Source: [Phialemoniopsis] sp. UDSM-2020
Taxonomy: Eukaryota; Ascomycota; Sordariomycetes; Thyridiales; Thyridiaceae
Direction of reading: 5' to 3'
Length of the DNA stretch: 64,000 nt
Assembly: GCA_018873225.1 (NCBI GenBank)
Contig: JAEILZ010000003.1
Span: 62,001-126,000, forward strand
Part shown: one piece after another, positions 60,435 to 64,000 of the stretch
How the letters are laid out: the number at the start of each line of letters is the position of its first letter
Numbering within the stretch: the stretch's first letter is position 1
Translations under genes and position numbers: made by a program
Notes under the pieces: generated by a model
Seen by the model: only the letters and a program-made list of their open reading frames with translations
Databases searched by the model: none
Told to the model about the DNA's origin: nothing

Positions 60435-62299
60435 ATGCGGCCTCGAAAGTTGATACTGCCCGGAAGAACCCCTGATGACGCATGGACCGCAACGCCCTCG
60501 AGTCTGGCTTCGACTGATATTAGATGCGGTGAGAGAAAGCGAAGATCCTCACGTGGTCTCAGAGAGCGGCGCAGAGCTCCAGATGCACCACCAATGATCA
60601 CTGTGCCCCGCCGCGACGACGATATCACCGTGGGTGAGTATGGTATATTAGGACTTGGATCTTACCAAACTTCATCACCATCACAGGGCCTTTCCGTCTC
60701 GAAACAAGCCAACATCGCAAACAAGGAATATGTTACCCCTTCACCTGCCCCGAATCCGATCTTGTGTGGCTCTGCTGACCAAGCCTTGTGGTTCTCATTC
60801 AAACTGATCCTGGGAATCCACTGCATTGCCTTGATAAGCGTTTTGATAATTCTGGTGTGTTACCATGCCACGAATGTATTCAAGAGTCCGGCTCCGTCAT
60901 CGGTATGTCATCGAAATGCTCCCGTTATTGCTGTCATGGGAGCCAGTGGAGCTGGGAAGAGCTCGTTCGTCGAAGCACTTGGAGGGCAAGATAGAAAGGG
61001 GTTGTTCCCTGATGTTGGACACGGCCTGAAGTCGTGTGAGTATACCTTCTAAACAATCTGTGATCACATCTCCACCACCTCTGACACTACGTTGCAGGCA
61101 CGAAAGAAGTCACATGGTATTCGGCATCACTTCATGATCACTTATACTGTCTACTTGACACCCCATGTTTCGATGTTACAGGCTTCTCGGACTCTCCAAC
61201 ACTGCAGAAACTGACGGACGCATTGGTGTCTACTCATCGTGAGCAACGACCTTTGGCTGGGCTCCTATACTTGTACGATATCTCGCAGTGAAAGATTGGG
61301 CGAGCATCAAAGGTAAGCACTGCAAATCCGGGGACTCTCATGCCTTTGAAGTGGTGCAAGGGCAAAAAGAGTCTAGTCTGATTGATTTCCCAGAGCATGG
61401 AAATATTTCGCGAGTTAGTAGGAGACAAGAGCATGACGAATGTCGTCCTTGCAACAACTCATTGGCCGGATCTGAGAAGCGAGTACCTCCCGGCTGCTCT
61501 TGCCCGAGAAAAAGAGCTTCGCGGACACTTTTGGCGGCACATGATCTATAAGGGATCGTCTGTCGCTCGGTACGACGGCAGCACCAGCTCTGCTCAGAGA
61601 CTTGTCGGAACTCTTTTAGAGAGACGAGCCGTCAAGATCAAAATTGTCGATGAACTGGCCGACAAGAGGAGCTTTGACCAGACTGGCGCAGGAAGAATTC
61701 TTCACGAAGACCTGGCGCCACTCAAGGCACAAGCGGAGCGAGATCTCGCCGGTGTCCGCCAAGAGTTGAAAGTACTCGAGAAGGCAAGATTGGAAGATGT
61801 GGCTAGTAGTGAAGCCCAAAGAACCAAGAATGCCAAGGAGCGGGCAGTGGCCGAGAAGAATTTCGAAATGGAGAGAGACCAGCTCGTGAAAGCGGCCGAA
61901 GATGCACTTAAGATGCAAGAGTATCTCCGCAAGTCGAGACAGGAAATTGACGCTTGGTACAAGTTGCAGAGGGACATGGACACGAATGAACGAGCTGAAA
62001 TCGAGAAGAAATTGGAAGAAGAGAAAGAAAGGAACTTGAAGTTGCAACAAAAGTTACAGGAAAAGGAATTGCCAAGAGAAGCAGAAGATCCCACGCGTAA
62101 AGGACAGGAGAAGAGGGAGAAGAAAGACGAGGCCGAAGCCGGGATTCGTGACCAGGAGGAGGTAGCTCATCAAACAAGATTGATACAAAACCCGCAGAAG
62201 AGCACTCTTCATAGGTTTTTCGAGTACATCTTTCTCTTGGCGCTCATCATTCTGATTCTCCTAGCTCTATTTCCTTTTTTCTTTGGTTCAGGCATTTAG
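60435..62299 (+). pseudogene. AIG1/GIMAP-like membrane GTPase with an in-frame TGA
   Basis: P-loop GTPase between two membrane segments. Three exons, 60435-61035, 61098-61312 and 61394-62299, would encode 573 residues, but codon 265 is TGA (61289-61291). Features in order are a basic N-terminus, a membrane helix (about 118-143), Walker A GASGAGKSS (169-177), DTPCFD (G3), LAGLLYLYDIS, then the TGA, IFRELVG, TTHW (G4), a long charged coiled coil (about 380-530) and a C-terminal membrane helix (FFEYIFLLALIILILLALFPFF). The frame on both sides of the TGA continues the family pattern without a gap, and splice sites are intact. CGA (Arg) is common at this place, so one C-to-T change explains it. 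Recent pseudogene, readthrough or an assembly error all remain possible; truncation at 264 would lose G4. Confidence 0.72.
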
Positions 62300-62370
62300 A
62301 TTAGTACTACGTTTCTGAAAGCACATTGTTTGCATCCAGTCTTTTACGACATCTAGACCAGCCGTGACCC

Positions 62371-63445
62371 CTAACGGAAATACTGGGCACAGCTGCCCTT
62401 TCCAATGTCCCAGCCCTCGTCAAAGGCTCTCAGCATCTCCTCCGGTAAAGGGCCCTTCTCGAGGCTGCTCAGGTTGTCTTTCAGCTGGGCCGCACTGCTG
62501 GCTCCGATGATGACCGCATCTCCGGCTTCACTTTTCAGCAGACTGTGGTGATTCACCCATCGAAGTGCAGCCTCGGCGGTGGAGATGCCCAGTGACTCCG
62601 CCACCGGTCGGATTACATCAAGCGCATCAAAGTAAAACTCGTTCCAGTATCTCTGTCTGTAGCTCACGCCCTGGTTCCTCTCGGGATCAAACCGGCTGCC
62701 GGCCTCGTGGTCAGTCGTGTCACGTTGGTACCGATCTGTGAGGAGCCCCCCGGCAAGCGGGTTGTACAGGTAGAACGCGATGCCGTACTGCCGGAGGCAA
62801 GGGAAGAGCTCTGGCTCGACGGCACGGTGCACAGCGTTGTAGACTCCCTGATAGACATCTGGACGTTTCCAGCCGTTGCGGATGCAGATCTCACTGATCT
62901 GCGCGACCTCCCAGGCCGCATAGTTGCTGATGCCAAAGCGTCGGAAATAGCCCTTTTGGTGGAGGCGGTTTACTTCGCGCAGTGTATCTTCATAAGGCAC
63001 GCTGTGGTCCGGTGCGTGGAGATACCACATGTCGACCTTGAAACGTCTGTTAGTACAAAAGACACGACCAAGGGAAAGAACATCCGCGACCGGAAGGATT
63101 CCAACTTACTTTGTCCGTTTTCAAGGCACTGAGACTCTCCAAAAGGTGCCCCTCAAGCTCGTCGGGGTGATGCGAGTACGCCTTTGCGTTTGCGTTGAGC
63201 GCCCTTCGAGGAGAGAGCTTGGTATCGAGAATAATGCCACGCTCCGCCAGTCCCAGTTGTCCCAGATACTCTTCAGAGCTACCACCGCCATAGACGCGAG
63301 CGGTGTCGACCTCGCTATGCCCAAACTGCTGGAAGACATCGAGGATAGCGCCGCATTGGTCAAGGTCATGCACTCGGGCTTGTTCGGCATTCTCCTTGCC
63401 AAAGGTCATGGCGCCGAAGACGACCTTTGTCTTGGACCGCGTCAT
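62371..63445 (-). CDS. Aldo/keto reductase (aflatoxin-aldehyde reductase type)
   Basis: NADPH-dependent carbonyl reductase. Exons 63110-63445 and 62371-63036 give 333 residues, the normal AKR length. The catalytic tetrad is complete: Asp47 and Tyr52 in SEVDTARVYGGG, Lys76 in ILDTKLSP and His119 in MWYLHAPDHS. The C-terminal part has the NADPH-contact motif (AVIIGASSAAQLKDNL). The sequence resembles AKR7-like fungal enzymes annotated as aflatoxin B1 aldehyde reductases, which detoxify dicarbonyls; here no toxin gene cluster lies nearby. The 3' end is 71 bases from the end of the GTPase gene, tail to tail. Confidence 0.93.
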
Positions 63446-64000
63446 GATCGAGGAGTTGTGTCACTATCTCAATACAAATAAGCAAGCATAGCGCACACGA
63501 TTTGTGGCCTGCAGGTCAGTTCTTAGATGGCTATGTGGTCGGTGATTCGGGAATGAGAAGTGATGTCAAGCCGAGCGAGATGGAGAGTCGGGAAGGAGAG
63601 GGGCGGCACAGGTCCAGGAGCTAAATCCACTGTGGGCGATAGGAGATGGTGCCATTCCTTTCTATAGTGCGAAATCGGCGACATAGTAAATTCGATTACG
63701 CTATTATCCAGTGGTTTTATCTTCATCCGACAAATAGATAGACGGTTATCCCACTGCCTCGAGTTATCCCACTGCCTCGAGTTATCCCACTGCCTCGAGT
63801 TATCCCACTGCCTCGAGTTACCCCACTGCCTCGAAAAGAACCAGACGAGTCCCTGACAAGAGCTTTCTCTTCTCATCTGTCGCCTCCGGATATATAGGTT
63901 TTATTCCACATTCGCCCAAGATGATAGACGCTGGTCGCGAGCCCTGTTGGGCCGTGCAATTGAAAATGTCACCCCAAGCTTTGCGAATAAGGTCTGGAAC
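63446..64000. other. 5' flank of the aldo/keto reductase with a minisatellite
   Basis: No gene recognised. The open frame on the minus strand at 63523-63876 arises only because the 18-base repeat is a multiple of three. Confidence 0.5.
63745..63834. repeat. 18-bp minisatellite, five copies
   Basis: Five head-to-tail copies of GTTATCCCACTGCCTCGA; the fifth differs by one base (TACCCC for TATCCC). The core TATCCCACTGCCT also occurs at 39319-39331 and, inverted, at 41274-41286. Confidence 0.95.

Noticed and set aside
61236..61312. Alternative splicing that would remove the TGA in the GTPase gene (intron from GTGAGC at about 61239 to CGCAG at 61288)
   Set aside because: It would delete the LAGLLYLYDIS segment typical of the family and has no good branch site, so an in-frame stop is the simpler reading.

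Overview
The window looks like a gene-dense stretch of a filamentous ascomycete chromosome (Pezizomycotina, most likely Sordariomycetes). Genes carry several introns of about 50-90 bases with GT..AG ends and CTAAC/CTGAC-like branch sites. The families are typical of these fungi: Zn2Cys6 and bZIP regulators, 2EXR, DUF1996, a TetX-like monooxygenase, a PRO45/SLMAP-like FHA protein and an Mgr2/Romo1-like subunit. I see no rRNA, tRNA, CRISPR array, or PKS/NRPS core gene. Exon boundaries are my own reading of splice signals and reading frame; none has been checked against RNA.

Layout. 1-3.9 kb: a thiamine-diphosphate 2-oxoacid decarboxylase-like gene (cut by the window start) divergent from an aldehyde dehydrogenase. 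4.8-7.3 kb: aquaporin and a DUF427 protein. 8-11 kb: a large membrane-anchored GH3 beta-glucosidase. 11.9-12.2 kb: a small secreted protein. 14-19.3 kb: TetX-like FAD monooxygenase, MFS exporter and bZIP regulator. 20-25.2 kb: secreted arylsulfatase and a 12-exon Dal5-type MFS permease. 25.6-29.9 kb: two housekeeping genes, MGR2 (TIM23 translocase) and a PRO45-like STRIPAK subunit. 30.8-39.2 kb: a regulator with two Zn2Cys6 clusters, then a cytosolic sulfatase and a cytosolic GH3 glycosidase that share one divergent promoter. 39.3-40.7 kb: a probable gene of about 15 tiny exons. 42.5-46.8 kb: a single-pass membrane protein, a secreted DUF1996 protein and a 2EXR protein. 47.3-49.3 kb: a tandem pair of small cysteine-rich secreted proteins. 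50.3-63.4 kb: methyltransferase, secreted GH2 glycosidase, seven-helix membrane protein, Zn2Cys6 regulator, an AIG1/GIMAP-like GTPase interrupted by an in-frame TGA, and an aldo/keto reductase. 63.7 kb: an 18-bp minisatellite.

How genes may work together (inference). The decarboxylase/dehydrogenase pair fits 2-oxoacid to aldehyde to carboxylate conversion. The sulfatase/GH3 pair, with the Zn2Cys6 gene beside it, fits intracellular use of sulfated glycosides. The monooxygenase, exporter and bZIP group fits detoxification. The most unusual locus is the micro-exon gene: thirteen consecutive introns in phase 0, seven exons of exactly 21 bases, and 13-bp inverted repeats at its borders that also match the distant minisatellite.
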